Shown here: in pieces, positions 1-11,915 of the stretch
How positions within the stretch are numbered: position 1 is the stretch's first letter
Layout of the letters: every line of letters starts with the position of its first letter
NCBI GenBank assembly: GCA_950097015.1
Contig: CATNEN010000038.1
Location: forward strand, 3,431,501 to 3,495,500
Source: Macrostomum hystrix
Lineage: Eukaryota > Platyhelminthes > Macrostomidae
Reading direction: 5' to 3'
DNA length: 64,000 nucleotides
Notes under the pieces: model-generated
Database searches by the model: none
The model's input: only the letters and a program-made list of their open reading frames with translations
What the model was told of the DNA's origin: nothing
Position numbers and translations under genes: made by a program

Positions 1-2037
1 AGATAACACATCCTCAAACTATTGGACAATTACCTAGATAACACATCCTCAAACTATTGTATAATTACCTAGATAACACCTCAAACTATTGGACAATTAC
101 CTAGATAACACATTCTCAAACTATTGGACAATTACCTAGATAACACATCCTCAAACTATTGGACAATTACCTAGATAACACATTCTCAAACTATTGGATA
201 ATTACCTAGATAACACCTCAAACTATTGGATAATTACCTAGATAACACATCCTCAAACTATTGGATAATTACCTAGATAACACATCCTCAAACTATTGGA
301 TAATTACCTAGATAACATCTCAAACTATTGGACAATTACCTAGATAACACCTCCTCAAACTATTGGACTATTACCTAGATAACACATCCCCAAACTATTG
401 GATAATTACCTAGATAACACATCCTCAAACTATTGGATAATTACCTAGATAACACATCCTCAAACTATTGGATAATTACCTAGATAACACATCCTCAAAC
501 TATTGGACTATTACCTAGATAACACATCCCCAAACTATTGGACTATTACCTAGATAACACATTCTCAAACTATTGGCCTATTACCTAGATAACACATTCT
601 CAAACTATTGGACAATTACCTAGATAACACATCCTCAAACTGAATGATAATTACCTAGATAACACATTCTCAAACTATTGGCCTATTACCTAGATAACAC
701 ATTCTCAAACTATTGGACAGTTACCTAGATAACACATCCTCAAACTATTGGACAGTTACCTAGATAACACATCCTCAAACTATTGGACAGTTACCTAGAT
801 AACACCTCAAACTATTGGACAATTACCTAGATAACACCTCAAACTATTGGACAATTACCTAGATAACACATTCTCAAACTATTGGACAATTACCTAGATA
901 ACACATCCTCAAACTATTGGACAATTACCTAGATAACACATCCTCAAACTATTGGACAATTACCTAGATAACACATCCTCAAACTATTGTATAATTACCT
1001 AGATAACACCTCAAACTATTGGACAATTACCTAGATAACACATCCTCAAACTATTGGACAATTACCTAGATAACACATCCTCAAACTATTGTATAATTAC
1101 CTAGATAACACCTCAAACTATTGGACAATTACCTAGATAACACATTCTCAAACTATTGGACAATTACCTAGATAACACATCCTCAAACTATTGGACAATT
1201 ACCTAGATAACACATTCTCAAACTATTGGATAATTACCTAGATAACACCTCAAACTATTGGATAATTACCTAGATAACACATTCTCAAACTATTGGACAA
1301 TTACCTAGATAACACATTCTCAAACTATTGGACAATTACCTAGATAACACCTCAAACAATTGGATAATTACCTAGATAACACATTCTCAAACTTTTGGAC
1401 AATTACCTAGAAAACACATTCTCAAACTATTGGACAATTACCTAGATAACACCTCAAACTATTGGATAATTACCTAGATAATACCTCAAACTATTGGACA
1501 ATTACCTAGATAACACCTCAAACTATTGGACAATTACCTAGATAACACCTCAAACTATTGGACAATTACCTAGATAACACCTCAAACTATTGGATAATTA
1601 CCTAGATAACACCTCAAACTATTGGATAATTACCTAGATAACACATCCTCAAACTATTGGATAATTACCTAGATAACACATCCTCAAACTATTGGACAAT
1701 TACCTAGATAACACATCCTCAAACTATTGGATAATTACCTAGATAACACATCCTCAAACTATTGGATAATTACCTAGATAACACCTCAAACTATTGGATA
1801 ATTACCTAGATAACACATCCTCAAACTATTGGATAATTACCTAGATAACACATCCTCAAACTATTGGATAATTACCTAGATAACATCTCAAACTATTGGA
1901 CAATTACCTAGATAACACCTCCTCAAACTATTGGACAATTACCTAGATAACACCTCCTCAAACTATTGGATAATTACCTAGATAACACCTCAAACTATTG
2001 GATAATTACCTAGATAACACCTCCTCAAACTATTTGA
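1..2037. repeat. Minisatellite, 35/32-bp unit, about 60 copies
   Basis: Continuous tandem array that starts at or before the window edge. The common unit is 35 bp, with core CTAGATAACACATCCTCAAA followed by CTATTGGACAATTAC. A 32-bp variant lacks three bases of the ATCCT/ATTCT segment and is interspersed irregularly. The main single-base variation is GGACAATT versus GGATAATT. The last units near 2030-2120 are degenerate. It lies just past the last visible exon of the HIP1 gene, so it is probably inside that gene's next intron. Confidence 0.95.
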
Positions 2038-2280
2038 GCAGTTTGAACCTCCTCACACTTAGAGGAGCTAAACAACAGCTCCTCAAATTTTATAGGATAA
2101 CCATCCAGGGAACACATCCTCAAATTATTCGATAATTACCTATGTAATTTATAGGTAATGATAAGGTAAAGAACCTAAAACGAAAATCAATCAAATTTTT
2201 AATCATCCCAAATAGCTGGACCCATTCATAAATTAGACACAAAAAGCTGTGGAATTAAACAAGGTAGAGTCTAAACAAAC

Positions 2281-4540
2281 CTTGGGCCAGGTCAGCTATC
2301 GGAGCAGCGTTGGACACAATGCGACCCTGCAGAATGGTCTCACAGGCCCTAGCTGTAAAACCGTGAATCGAAGCCACAAAATCGTTGAGTCCAGCAGACT
2401 CGTCATCCAGGTAGGCGGAGGCGTTGGCCTCGAGAGATTCCACATCCGCTTGCAGGCTCTCGATTCGGCCGAGCAGAAATTCTGCAACAATTTTTAACAA
2501 AACAGTTTTCATTTCAACTGCCCAATCAAATTAAACCAGGAATATTATCTAGGCTTAGATTTTTACCTGCCGAGGTTCTGCAACTCATCAGAGCCGGATC
2601 GTCGAAATGCTCCAGTGTCTCGGAAATCTTCTCAACGCCAGACATGCAGGCCTTCTCTGTTGTTATTCAGAGGTGGTGCGGGAAATACTTGACATCACAG
2701 GTGCTATTCGACAAATGTGAGAAAGATAATGCAGAGCAGGGTGAGAAAGACAAGGGGGGATGGTGAGAAAGACAAGGGGGGAGGGTGAGAAAGACAAGGG
2801 GGAGGGTGAGAAAGATAAGGGGGAGTGTGAGAAAGACAAGGGAGAGCAGGGTGAGAAAGACAAGCGAGAGCAGGGTGAGAAAGACTAGGGGGAGCGTGAG
2901 AAAGACAAGGGGTGGGTGAGAAAGACAAGGGGGTAGGAAGGTAAGAAAAGTAGCTGACCAACAATGGCCCGCCGGGAGTCGGCGAACAGTCGCTCAACTC
3001 CGGCCAGCCGGTCGCGCTCGGCCGCCGCAGCCTCCGCCGCCCCGCTTGCCTCGGCCAATCGCTCGCTAACTGAGGCCAGCTGAAGCTCCTGACCGCGGCT
3101 GCGCTCCTCCAGCTGGCGCACCGACTCGGTGTAGGCAAAGTTCTCCTGCGCCAGACGATCGGCCTCGGCCTGGCGAGCCTCCAGCTGGGCGGCCAGGCCG
3201 GCCTTCTCCTCCGACATCGCCGACATCGTGGCTTCTAGCTCCTCGCGGCGTCGTCGAAGATCGTTGATCTCGGCCAGACTCTCGCCGCCGTTGCTACCGC
3301 CGGGCGTGTCTGACATGTCTTGCAGGTCGCGCAGGTGAGCCAGTTGGTTCTTCTGCTCCGCCAAGGAGCGCTTGGCCTCGTCCAGGGACTGCTTGAGGCT
3401 GGAAGTCTCCTTGTTGGTGGCCGCGTTCTGATTGGGAAAGGAAATCAAGACACCGAGGTTTAGCCAGCTATCGAGTGGGAGAAAGGTGGTAGGAAGAGAG
3501 AAAGGGAGGAAAGATCTGGAAGGAAGGGAGGAGGGGTGGGAAGGGGGTAGATGGAAAGGGGGGAGAATGAGGTAGAAGAAAATGAAGAGGGGGAGAATGG
3601 GGTAGAAGGAAATGAAGAGGGGGGAATGGGGTAGAAGGAAAGGAGGAGGGGGAGAATGGGGTAGAAAGAAATGAAGAGGGGGGAGAATGCGGTAGAAGGA
3701 AGGAGGAGGGGGAGAATGGGGTAGAAGGAAATGAAGAGGGGGAGAATGGGGTAGAAGGAAATGAAGAGGGGGGAATGGGGTAGAAGGAAAGGAGGAGGGG
3801 GAGAATGGGGTAGAAAGAAATGAAGAGGGGGGAGAATGCGGTAGAAGGAAGGAGGAGGGGGAGAATGGGGTAGAAGGAAATGAAGAGGGGGAGAATGGGG
3901 TAGAAGGAAAGGAGGAGGGGGAGAATGGGGTAGAAGGAAAGGAGGAGGGGGAGAATGGGGTAGAAGGAAAGGAGGAGGGGGAGAATGGGGTAGAAGGAAA
4001 GGAGGAGGGGGAGAATGGGGTAGAAGGAAAGGAGGAGGGGGAGAATGGGGTAGAAGGAAAGGAAGAGGGAGGAGAATGGGGTAGAAGGAAAGGAAGAGGG
4101 AGGAGACTGGGATTGAAGGAAGGTATATTTCTCACTGGTGCCGAGAATTGCTGGAGAGACTAACCGAATCGTGCTAAATCTCCACTGGCTTACCGAGTTC
4201 CAATGAGTCTTACCTGTTTGAGCAGATTAATATGCTCCTGTCGCAACTGCTGGTACATGCTCTTGAGCTTGTTGTATCGCTCTTCAAAGTCGCCCTTGGA
4301 TTCCACGAGTTTGACGCGCTTTTCCAAGTCCGACAGGCGCTAAAAGAAATTCAAATTCAAATTGATGGCATTTTCATGAAAAAACCTGACAACATGAACA
4401 TTTCAGATAGGGATCAATAACTGCTAACCTCTTCGGCGCGAACTTTGGCGGCGCTGGTCAAGTCCAATGCCGACTGCAGTTCTTGAATCCTGCGATTTAG
4501 TGCTGCTATCTGGCTTTTGTACTGCAAATTGACAACACAG

Positions 4541-4573
<33 letters not shown>

Positions 4574-7500
4574 TGCAGGAGGGCTGCGCGCAGTGGCACA
4601 TCATTTGGTGACACTAGACCCGCAGCCAGCGAGGAGGCAATTCTGCCCATTTCGCTGACTCCTGAGCACACACGCACACAGATACTGTACGCAGGCACAC
4701 GCTCACACAAGTGTGTACATCTGCCCTGACTTTCTCATCGTCAGGCAGTGTACACTCTCACTGTGCCTTGGAGGTTGGCCCTCAAGGGCGTAAATTCCAA
4801 GACAAGCCCCCAAGCCTTCTCTCCGCGGCTGCGCCCAAAATGAATGTGGCCTCGCCGCGGAATCGAGCTCAGGGACCTTGGCACCAGACACTGCTCTGCC
4901 AGCGATTTTTAAGACAGCACAGGTTGGACAGTTGGTTAATATGTAAAATGATCAAGCTAAAGTAATTGGATATTGTTGCCTGCGAGTACAAGAACTCACA
5001 TCTCGATGCAGTCGGTCAACTTCGGATTCGACAGGGAAGCTCGGGCCGAACAGGGCGTCCGCGCCGCCACTGCCGCCACTGAAATCTAGCAGCGTGCCAG
5101 ACGCGAACGGCTGCTGCTGCTGCTGCGACTGGGGCGGCGGCAGCGGCGGTGGCGGCGAAGACATTGTCAGCTGCTGCATGCCAGCCAGCTCGGGCACCCA
5201 GGTGGACGGGTCCTCCTGCGCGAAATGGTTCCGAAAATAATCCAGGTTAGGCGCTGGCGAACTCAGCAACTTAAGAATGTAAAATCTAAGAGATTTAAAA
5301 ACGCATTCTTTTATATTTGGACCAGGATTCGGCCAGATTTGAAGATCTGAGTATTTGAGGATCTGAGCTGAATTTGAGGATTCGCCAGGATTTGAATATC
5401 TGAGCAAGTTTTGGCGGGATTTGAGTATGATTTAAGAATCTGAGCAGGATTTGAATAGGATTTGAGCTTCTGATAAGGATTTGGTGGGATTTGAGGATCT
5501 GACAGGATTGTGCAGGATTTGAGCAAGATTTGAGGATCTGAGCCGGATTCGAGGATCTGAGCAGGATTCGAGGATCTGAGCAGGATTCGAGGATCTGAAA
5601 AGGATTCGAGAATCTGAGCAGGATTCGAGGATCTGAGCAGGATTCGAGGATCTGGGAAGGATTTGAGGATCTAAGCAAGACATAATAATATCTTAAGGGT
5701 TCAAATTAAAAGCAAACATGAGAGACACCTTATCGTCATCATCCTCTTCGTCCTTGCCATCGTCGGGCGAAGCGGCGCCGGCACCTGCCACGGTGCTAAC
5801 CACCGGAGCCCGGTGATGACTGAGGTCGGATGAAACCAGAAAGTTTGGCGGATTATCCGGTAGCTGGGGCACAGTGACCAGGTTCTTGTAGTACTGCAGG
5901 TTGTAGCAGGTGTCGTAGAAAACTTTCAATTCTCGAAAACTCTTCAAAAAGCGCTCCTTGTGGCCAGTCAGGGTGTCGGTTGGCAGGTTGGCGTGCAGAC
6001 GGAACAGAATCTTCACCAGCGCGTCATAGAGACCGGCCGAATCCTGCGGGGTGCGTTCACCATTTAGAACTATCTGAATCCCAAATCATCCCACCCGAAT
6101 CCCGAATCATCCCACCCGAATCCCGAATCATCCCACACGAATCCCAAATCATCCTACCCGAATCCCAAATCATCCCACCCGAATTTCAAATTACCCTACC
6201 CGAATCCCAAATCATCTTACCCGAATCCCAAATCATCCCACCCGAATCCCAAATCATCCCACCCGAATCCCAAATCATCCCACCCGAATCCCAAATCATC
6301 CCACCCGAATCCCAAATCATCTTACCCAAATCCCAAATCATCCCACCCGAATCCCAAATCATCCCACCCGAATCCCAAATCATCTTACCCAAATCCCAAA
6401 TCATCCCACCCGAATCCCAAATCATCCCACCCGAATCCCAAATCATCTTACCCGAATCCCAAACCATCCCACCCGAATCCCAAATCATCCTACCCGAATC
6501 CCAAATCATCCCACCCGAATCCCAAATCATCCCACCCGAATCCCAAACCATCCCACCCGAATCCCAAATCATCTTACCCGAATCCCAAATCATCCTACCC
6601 GAATCCCAAATCATCCCACCCGAATCCCAAATCATCCCACCCGAATCCCAAATCATCCCACCCGAATCCCAAATCATCCCACCCGAATCCCAAATCATCC
6701 CACCCGAATCCCAAATCATCCCACCCGAATCCCAAATCATCTTACCCGAATCCCAAACCATCCCACCCGAATCCCAAATCATCCCACCCGAATCCCAAAT
6801 CATCCCACCCGAATCCCAAATCATCCCACCCGAATCCCAAATCATCCCACCCGAATCCCAAATCATCTTACCCGAATCCCAAACCATCCCACCCGAATCC
6901 CAAATCATCCTACCCGAATCCCAAATCATCCCACCCGAATCCCAAATCATCCCACCCGAATCCCAAATCATCCCACACGAATCCCGAATCATCCCACACG
7001 AATCCCAAATCATCCTACCCGAATCCCAAATCATCCCACCCGAATTTCAAATTACCCTACCCGAATCCCAAATCATCCCACCCGAATCCCAAACCATCCC
7101 ACCCGAATCCCGAATCATCCCACCCGAATCCCAAATCATCCCACCCGAATCCCGAATCATCCCACACGAATCCCAAATCATCCTACCCGAATCCCAAATC
7201 ATCCCACCCGAATTTCAAATTACCCTACCCGAATCCCAAATCATCCCACCCGAATCCCAAATCATCCCACCCGAATCCCAAATCATCCCACCCGAATCCC
7301 AAATCATCCCACCCGAATCCCAAATCATCCCACCCGAATCCCAAATCATCCCACCCGAATCCCAAATCATCCCACCCGAATCCCAAATCATCCCACCCGA
7401 ATCCCAAATCATCCCACCCGAATCCCAAATCATCCCACCCGAATCCTGAAAGTTTTCGCCTGAATATTCTCCTCTAAAACATCTGTTATAATTGCCGAAT

Positions 7501-9536
7501 CAAGTCAGAGAGGCAGCTCACCTGCAGGCACTGGATCAAAGGTGACAGCTTGCACTGGCCGTGAAGGGTCATAGAATTGGCCTTGGATTTGTCCAGCGAG
7601 GAGAAAACTGCATTTTGCAGCACCAACAATTCGTCCAGGTAATCCAACAGATCCACCGACAATTCGAAATAATTATCGATGCTGTTCTGCGTCAGACTAG
7701 CCATCGCTTCCGGCGTTAGTGCCATTGTGCCCGGCACATCCGGGTACTTCTTGTGATATTTCAGCTTGGCGACAACAAGGCGAGCGAAGGCCTGGATTGG
7801 CCGGCCGTAGCCGTCTTTCAAATGGCCCTGCGGATTGGAGAAATATGAATTATGATAGGCCTTCATCTTGTGAACATGATCGCAATTAAACTTGTGATAT
7901 TCGACTATGAAGGTCGATTTTTAGGAATGATGAATTAAATGCTTCATGAAGTTTTCATTTTAGGAATACAAAGCCTGCATTCTCATTATTTACAATTTTT
8001 CATTTAGCTAAACTAATACTTACCCATAACTTGGCTAGCTCGCCAAGAAACACAATTTGAGCTTCAGAGTCAGCTAGTGACTGAAAACAAGAAAATAACG
8101 CTTTCAGTAAATTGCAATAGTCGTTTCATTAAATCACAACAAATGACTGATAAGTTACAGACCCTGTGGTGACCCTCGCGAAGGATCTTATGCAACACAT
8201 GGAGAAACTTCCAGCAGACAATGGGGTGACCCTGCAATGGCAGTTTAAGTGCTATGCTCCAAAATAGGCGGGCGCTCTCATCCTTGTAGGTGCCCATCAG
8301 GATAGTGCGCACATGCTTCTCCTTGGTTGGGCCTTCCTCTTTGTTGATGGCCTTCTGGATGTGCAGCGACTGGCATTGGTTGTGAATTGTGAATGTTAGA
8401 AACAGAGTCACTTGCTGAACTATGATACAAGAAAACTAAAAATAAAAAAAATTTAATCTTCAAGTCGATTTTAAACAAAAGCATAAAAAGACAAAATACT
8501 TTTAATTAAAATATATTTATATTATATACATGATAAACAAGAAAAATTTTTATGCAATATAACTCCAAACTGGAATTTTGCTTTTTGTTATGGCAAATCA
8601 ATAAACTAAAAATCTTCAAATTTAGTTTTCTGTTTTAGTTTCAATGATATAGCTTGAATATTTTAGAAAGTCAAATGTTAATAATAACAATTATGTGTAC
8701 TAACTTTACTTAGTATGATACAACATTTATATATGTTAGATAAACTATCTCGTTAGATTTTGGACTACAAATGCAATGTTAATTTTTATCTAAAGGAGAA
8801 AATTGAAACAGCTAGCTAGTGCTAGTTAAAAAAGTGTGAACATCTGTCAAGTGTGTAGGAAAACTTACACACTTATCCTAGGTGCACAAAAAACTGATTG
8901 TTGGCAATTGTTGGCATTGGCATTTTTTAGCAAGTCTATTGAAATACTTGCATGATTTTTTGTTTTGTCTACAAAATATTGTCTGCTTAAGGGAAATCTA
9001 TTGGCCTGCAAGCATGTACAGGACCCATCTGAGAGACCCCCATGGCCATTATCAACAATAGGGCTTGTCTAGATATTAAACAGATAGTATAGCTATAAAA
9101 AAATAATTTTAAATTGCTAACAAGTGAATTTTACAAAAAAGGATTTTGTAAATCATGATGGATAAAATGCCATTAGGTAGCTACACTTAATAAAATTGGA
9201 TTCTAAAATTAACAAAGAAATTAAAAGGTCTGTTTTAAACTGCTTATCTATTGCAGAGTTGACATATTAGCTAGCTAGCTGGGACAAAATTGACAAGCTA
9301 GTACGCAAATTTAAATTGATGGTGTTAACAAGCTAATAATAGCCTTATTATCATTCTTTTTTGTAGTATGACATTTATCATAACCAAATAAAACGAGCTG
9401 CATGGGTGTTTCTTAAATAATTACTACAAGCACCAAAAAAACCAAGCCTTCTCACCATCGCTTTCTCATAGTTCTCGCGTTCTATTTCATATGCTGTTTT
9501 GCGCCGATTTAAAGCTTGCTGAATTTTTGTTGCCAT
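2281..9536 (-). CDS. HIP1: Huntingtin-interacting protein 1 family (HIP1/HIP1R/Sla2), C-terminus outside window
   Basis: Clathrin-coat adaptor that links PIP2 membranes, clathrin and F-actin. Eleven minus-strand exons were read: 9456-9536 (ATG at 9536), 8163-8369, 8024-8080, 7522-7827, 5729-6043, 5000-5269, 4429-4521, 4214-4339, 2959-3427, 2567-2656 and 2281-2481, about 738 codons in one frame. Residues 1 to about 290 are the ANTH domain: KEKHVRTILMGTYKDESARL, then WKFLHVLHKILREGH, YGRPIQAFARLV, LPTDTLTGHKERF and LPDNPPNFL. A Pro/Gln-rich clathrin-binding linker follows, then a long coiled coil (exons 7-9), then the start of the region preceding the I/LWEQ (THATCH) actin-binding module. The actin-binding part is missing because the gene runs off the left edge, not because it is broken. 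One donor (after 8163) is a weak GTCTGT. The HIP1 assignment is secure; HIP1 versus HIP1R cannot be separated, since invertebrates usually have one gene. Confidence 0.93.
2735..2945. repeat. GA-rich tandem repeat in HIP1 intron 9
   Basis: Irregular copies of GGTGAGAAAGACAAGGGGGA (17-20 bp) between exons 10 and 9 of the HIP1 gene. The array stops about 15 bases from the exon 9 donor. Confidence 0.85.
3480..4115. repeat. GA-rich minisatellite in HIP1 intron 8
   Basis: About 20 copies of a roughly 30-bp purine unit with core GAATGGGGTAGAAGGAAAGG plus a G-rich spacer. Sub-variants AAATGAAGAGG and AAGGAGGAGG form a higher-order pattern; for example, a block of several units near 3650-3750 recurs near 3770-3880. 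Translation gives a spurious Ser/Pro/Phe repeat fused in frame to exon 9. Confidence 0.9.
4544..4935 (-). mobile_element. tRNA-derived SINE, family A, copy 1 (in HIP1 intron 6)
   Basis: On the minus strand it reads from a tRNA-like head with a B-box-like GAGCTCGATTCCGCGG at about 4855-4872, through a conserved body (AATTTACGCCCTTGAGGGCC at about 4776-4796; CAGCGAAATGGGCAGAATTG near 4640), to an (ATT)n tail seen on the plus strand as TAATAATAA at 4544-4572. The same body recurs at 44886-45300 and 61216-61416, which shows dispersal. Non-coding. Confidence 0.8.
5310..5690. repeat. Short-unit tandem repeat in HIP1 intron 5
   Basis: Copies of GAGGATCTGAGCAGGATTC (about 19 bp), degenerate to the left and more regular from 5530 to 5660. 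It lies between the exon 6 acceptor (5269) and the exon 5 donor (5729). Confidence 0.85.
6065..7447. repeat. 21-bp minisatellite, about 65 copies, in HIP1 intron 4
   Basis: Perfectly phased 21-bp units (ATCATCCCACCCGAATCCCA plus one A) with variants CTTACCC, CTACCC and CACACG. The unit is a multiple of three without stops, so it yields a 489-residue plus-strand frame and several minus-strand frames that are artefacts. The array fills the intron from about 20 bp beyond exon 5 to about 75 bp short of exon 4. Variant triplets recur in blocks, for example a segment with GAATTTCAAATTACC at 6180, 7040 and 7210, which points to segmental duplication inside the array. Confidence 0.97.
8370..9455. other. 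HIP1 intron 1, AT-rich, no feature seen
   Basis: AT-rich intron without an array, unlike most introns here. No RNA gene, mobile element or conserved exon was recognised. Confidence 0.6.
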
Positions 9537-10265
9537 TTTTTGCAGTGAAAAAAAACTAACTTCACACAGGAAAAGCAGACTGGAGAGATTGTGACTAGAC
9601 TAATTACAAAGTCTGATATTCGTTTTTTAACAGGTACTCAAGATATCAGTCAGTCAAGCAGTCAGTCTTTTCATTGGTTAGATATAAAAAAGCGAGCCCT
9701 ATAAATAATAAGCAAGAGCGTGAAATTCCAGGACAGTTCAGTGTTATTTGGAAATAATTATAGCTATGTTTTGTATGTTCTGTTTGAGCTCTGCCTACGC
9801 CTATTATATATAGCTTATATGAATTTTTTTATTTCTTAATTTTACCCGAGTTTGGCAAGAAAATATATAGCAGCTGCAATTTTTTTGCTTTGCATATTAT
9901 TTTAAATAGAAACTTCGTTGTCAAATTGTCAACGTCTGAAATGTTTCGTTTTCCGGGAAAACTTCATCGATTTAAAAAGCCGCCATTGATAACCCGGGTC
10001 GATCTAAATTACACAGTAAATCAAATGGTTTTTATTTTTGGTTGTTTGGCTCAGATAGATAGAAATGTATATTTTTAAATCGCTTTTTGTGCAAATATAT
10101 AAACTAAGCAGTTAAACAGACCTCCATTCAACACATTGCGTCTTCTGCACCAATAAATACTGAAAGGTGCTTTTCGTAAGTTTTAACAGTGCTCCAAAAC
10201 CTGTGCCAGTAATAGTCGAACTCGAATAATTGTTATTACTGCGAGAGAAAAAAATTATTTCTAAG
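9537..10265. promoter_or_regulatory. Divergent intergenic region between HIP1 and the lectin-like gene
   Basis: 729 bp between two divergently transcribed start codons, so both promoters must lie here unless more 5' exons exist. It contains several TATATA-like stretches (for example near 9685 and 9808-9818) but no motif that can be assigned with confidence. Confidence 0.45.
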
Positions 10266-11876
10266 ATGTTTGTACTTTTACTTTGTATGATTTTATGTGC
10301 TACAATGCGTCCGTTATTTGCAAGTAAGTTAGTATTGCCAGATTTTATATTCTTAATGATTTCTTGATGAATAAAGATTTTGTCAACACGAACCTGCAGC
10401 GGCATTTTTATTTGCTGGCAATGACTCCTGACTGCAAACGTCACTTTGTAATGCGTAATCCAGCTTGTCTTCAAAAAATGTATTGTAGGCCACGCACTCG
10501 AAGAAATTATGCTCTGGGCCGCAATTACGGTCGCATGCCATTTTACAATAGCTACTAATGTAACGTAGCTATTTTAGTTTTTTCTACGTTTGGCTTATAT
10601 TTTCAGCGTCTACTTTAGTAATATTTGACCAATCTATAACAAATGTTACCTAAAAGCATATATGCATTTTATGAGTATTTAAAGACTCGTGTAAGAGAAT
10701 TTGTAACTCTACTATAGTAAGAAATTATTCAGAACAAAAGGCTGGCATATAATTAAAAAGGATCAAAAGGAACGAATTAAGAAATTAGTATTTGTACTAG
10801 TTAAAGTTGTAATCTATGACGAGCTGTTTATTTGCAACTGTACATACTTCTTGACGACGAGTCAGCTTTAATTAACTTTTTTCTTTTTGTTTAAGATCTA
10901 AACACAATGCGACTGGATTCAAGCATCTATGAATGTTCCTGGCAGTCCAGCAGCTACTTGCATAAATACTATGATACAATGCATAACGGAAAGAAAGAAG
11001 AAAGTATGCTTCTTTGCTTCGCCGCCCAACTCAATCGGAATGATTTATTTTACTTCCACACAGACAATGAAACAGATGGAGGCTCTCATTGGCTTGTCGT
11101 TAAGCTAAAAAGACCATTTGCACTCCGACGAGTAATCATCAGGACGAGAGGTAACTGCAAAACATGTATGCATTTATCCGGTACATGACTTACTTGACAT
11201 GTACTTGACTATTTTGAGAATATACAATAACAATCAAGCACACATGATCGTCGGCAAGCTTTGATTTGTAGAAAACCTGATCGAAAACAATGACAATAAT
11301 CAAGCCATATTTAACCGTTCTATTGGAATTGAAGTCTTTGTGGCGACTCAAATCATCGACCTGGGCCTTAACAGAAATGACACCTGTAACTCGAGCAAAA
11401 TTTCAGCAGAATTTCAAAAAACCAAAAGCAGCTGGCAGTCATGCGGTCATACCGCAGGTTCAACAACTGGTCAGACCATTGATTTTTCACCACAAAACCT
11501 TTCCGTTCAATGTGCACGTCCGGTACGTATGCCTTCAACTAGATGCATTTACAGAAGCTGCAGATAAAAGATAGTAGAGAATTCTGTTAGATAGAAGACA
11601 GCCCTGTTAGATGCAATATAGCATTGTTAGATAAAAGAGAATCCTGTCAGACCGAATGAGTCCTGTCCTTGCCAGGTGCAGACCTGCATGCTGCTGCTCA
11701 GAAAAGCTGGCGTCAGGTTCGGTTCTTCCCTTGCCAACTACATGGGATTTTCTAACATGTGGCTTGAGCACGATGCGAACTCGGGTGAGCGCAAACTGGA
11801 TGAAAACTTCAAGGTGGTGGCAATTTAGAGAGAACAGAATACTATGGGAGAGTAGAGCAAATGGCAGAACAGCCAG

Positions 11877-11915
<39 letters not shown>

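Noticed and set aside
1-2037. CRISPR-like array
   Set aside because: Units are contiguous with no unique spacers, and the DNA is clearly eukaryotic; the same holds for all other arrays here.
2575-2600. CTGATGA on the minus strand
   Set aside because: Lies in HIP1 coding exon 10 and lacks the rest of the hammerhead core.
5980-7449. 489-codon plus-strand frame
   Set aside because: Produced by the 21-bp array inside HIP1 intron 4; the real exons are on the minus strand.
9890-10078. 62-codon plus frame upstream of the lectin-like gene
   Set aside because: No domain, no splice context, in an AT-rich intergenic region.
10112-10474. 120-codon minus frame over the lectin-like gene's first exon
   Set aside because: Shadow of the real signal-peptide exon and its intron; no recognisable protein.
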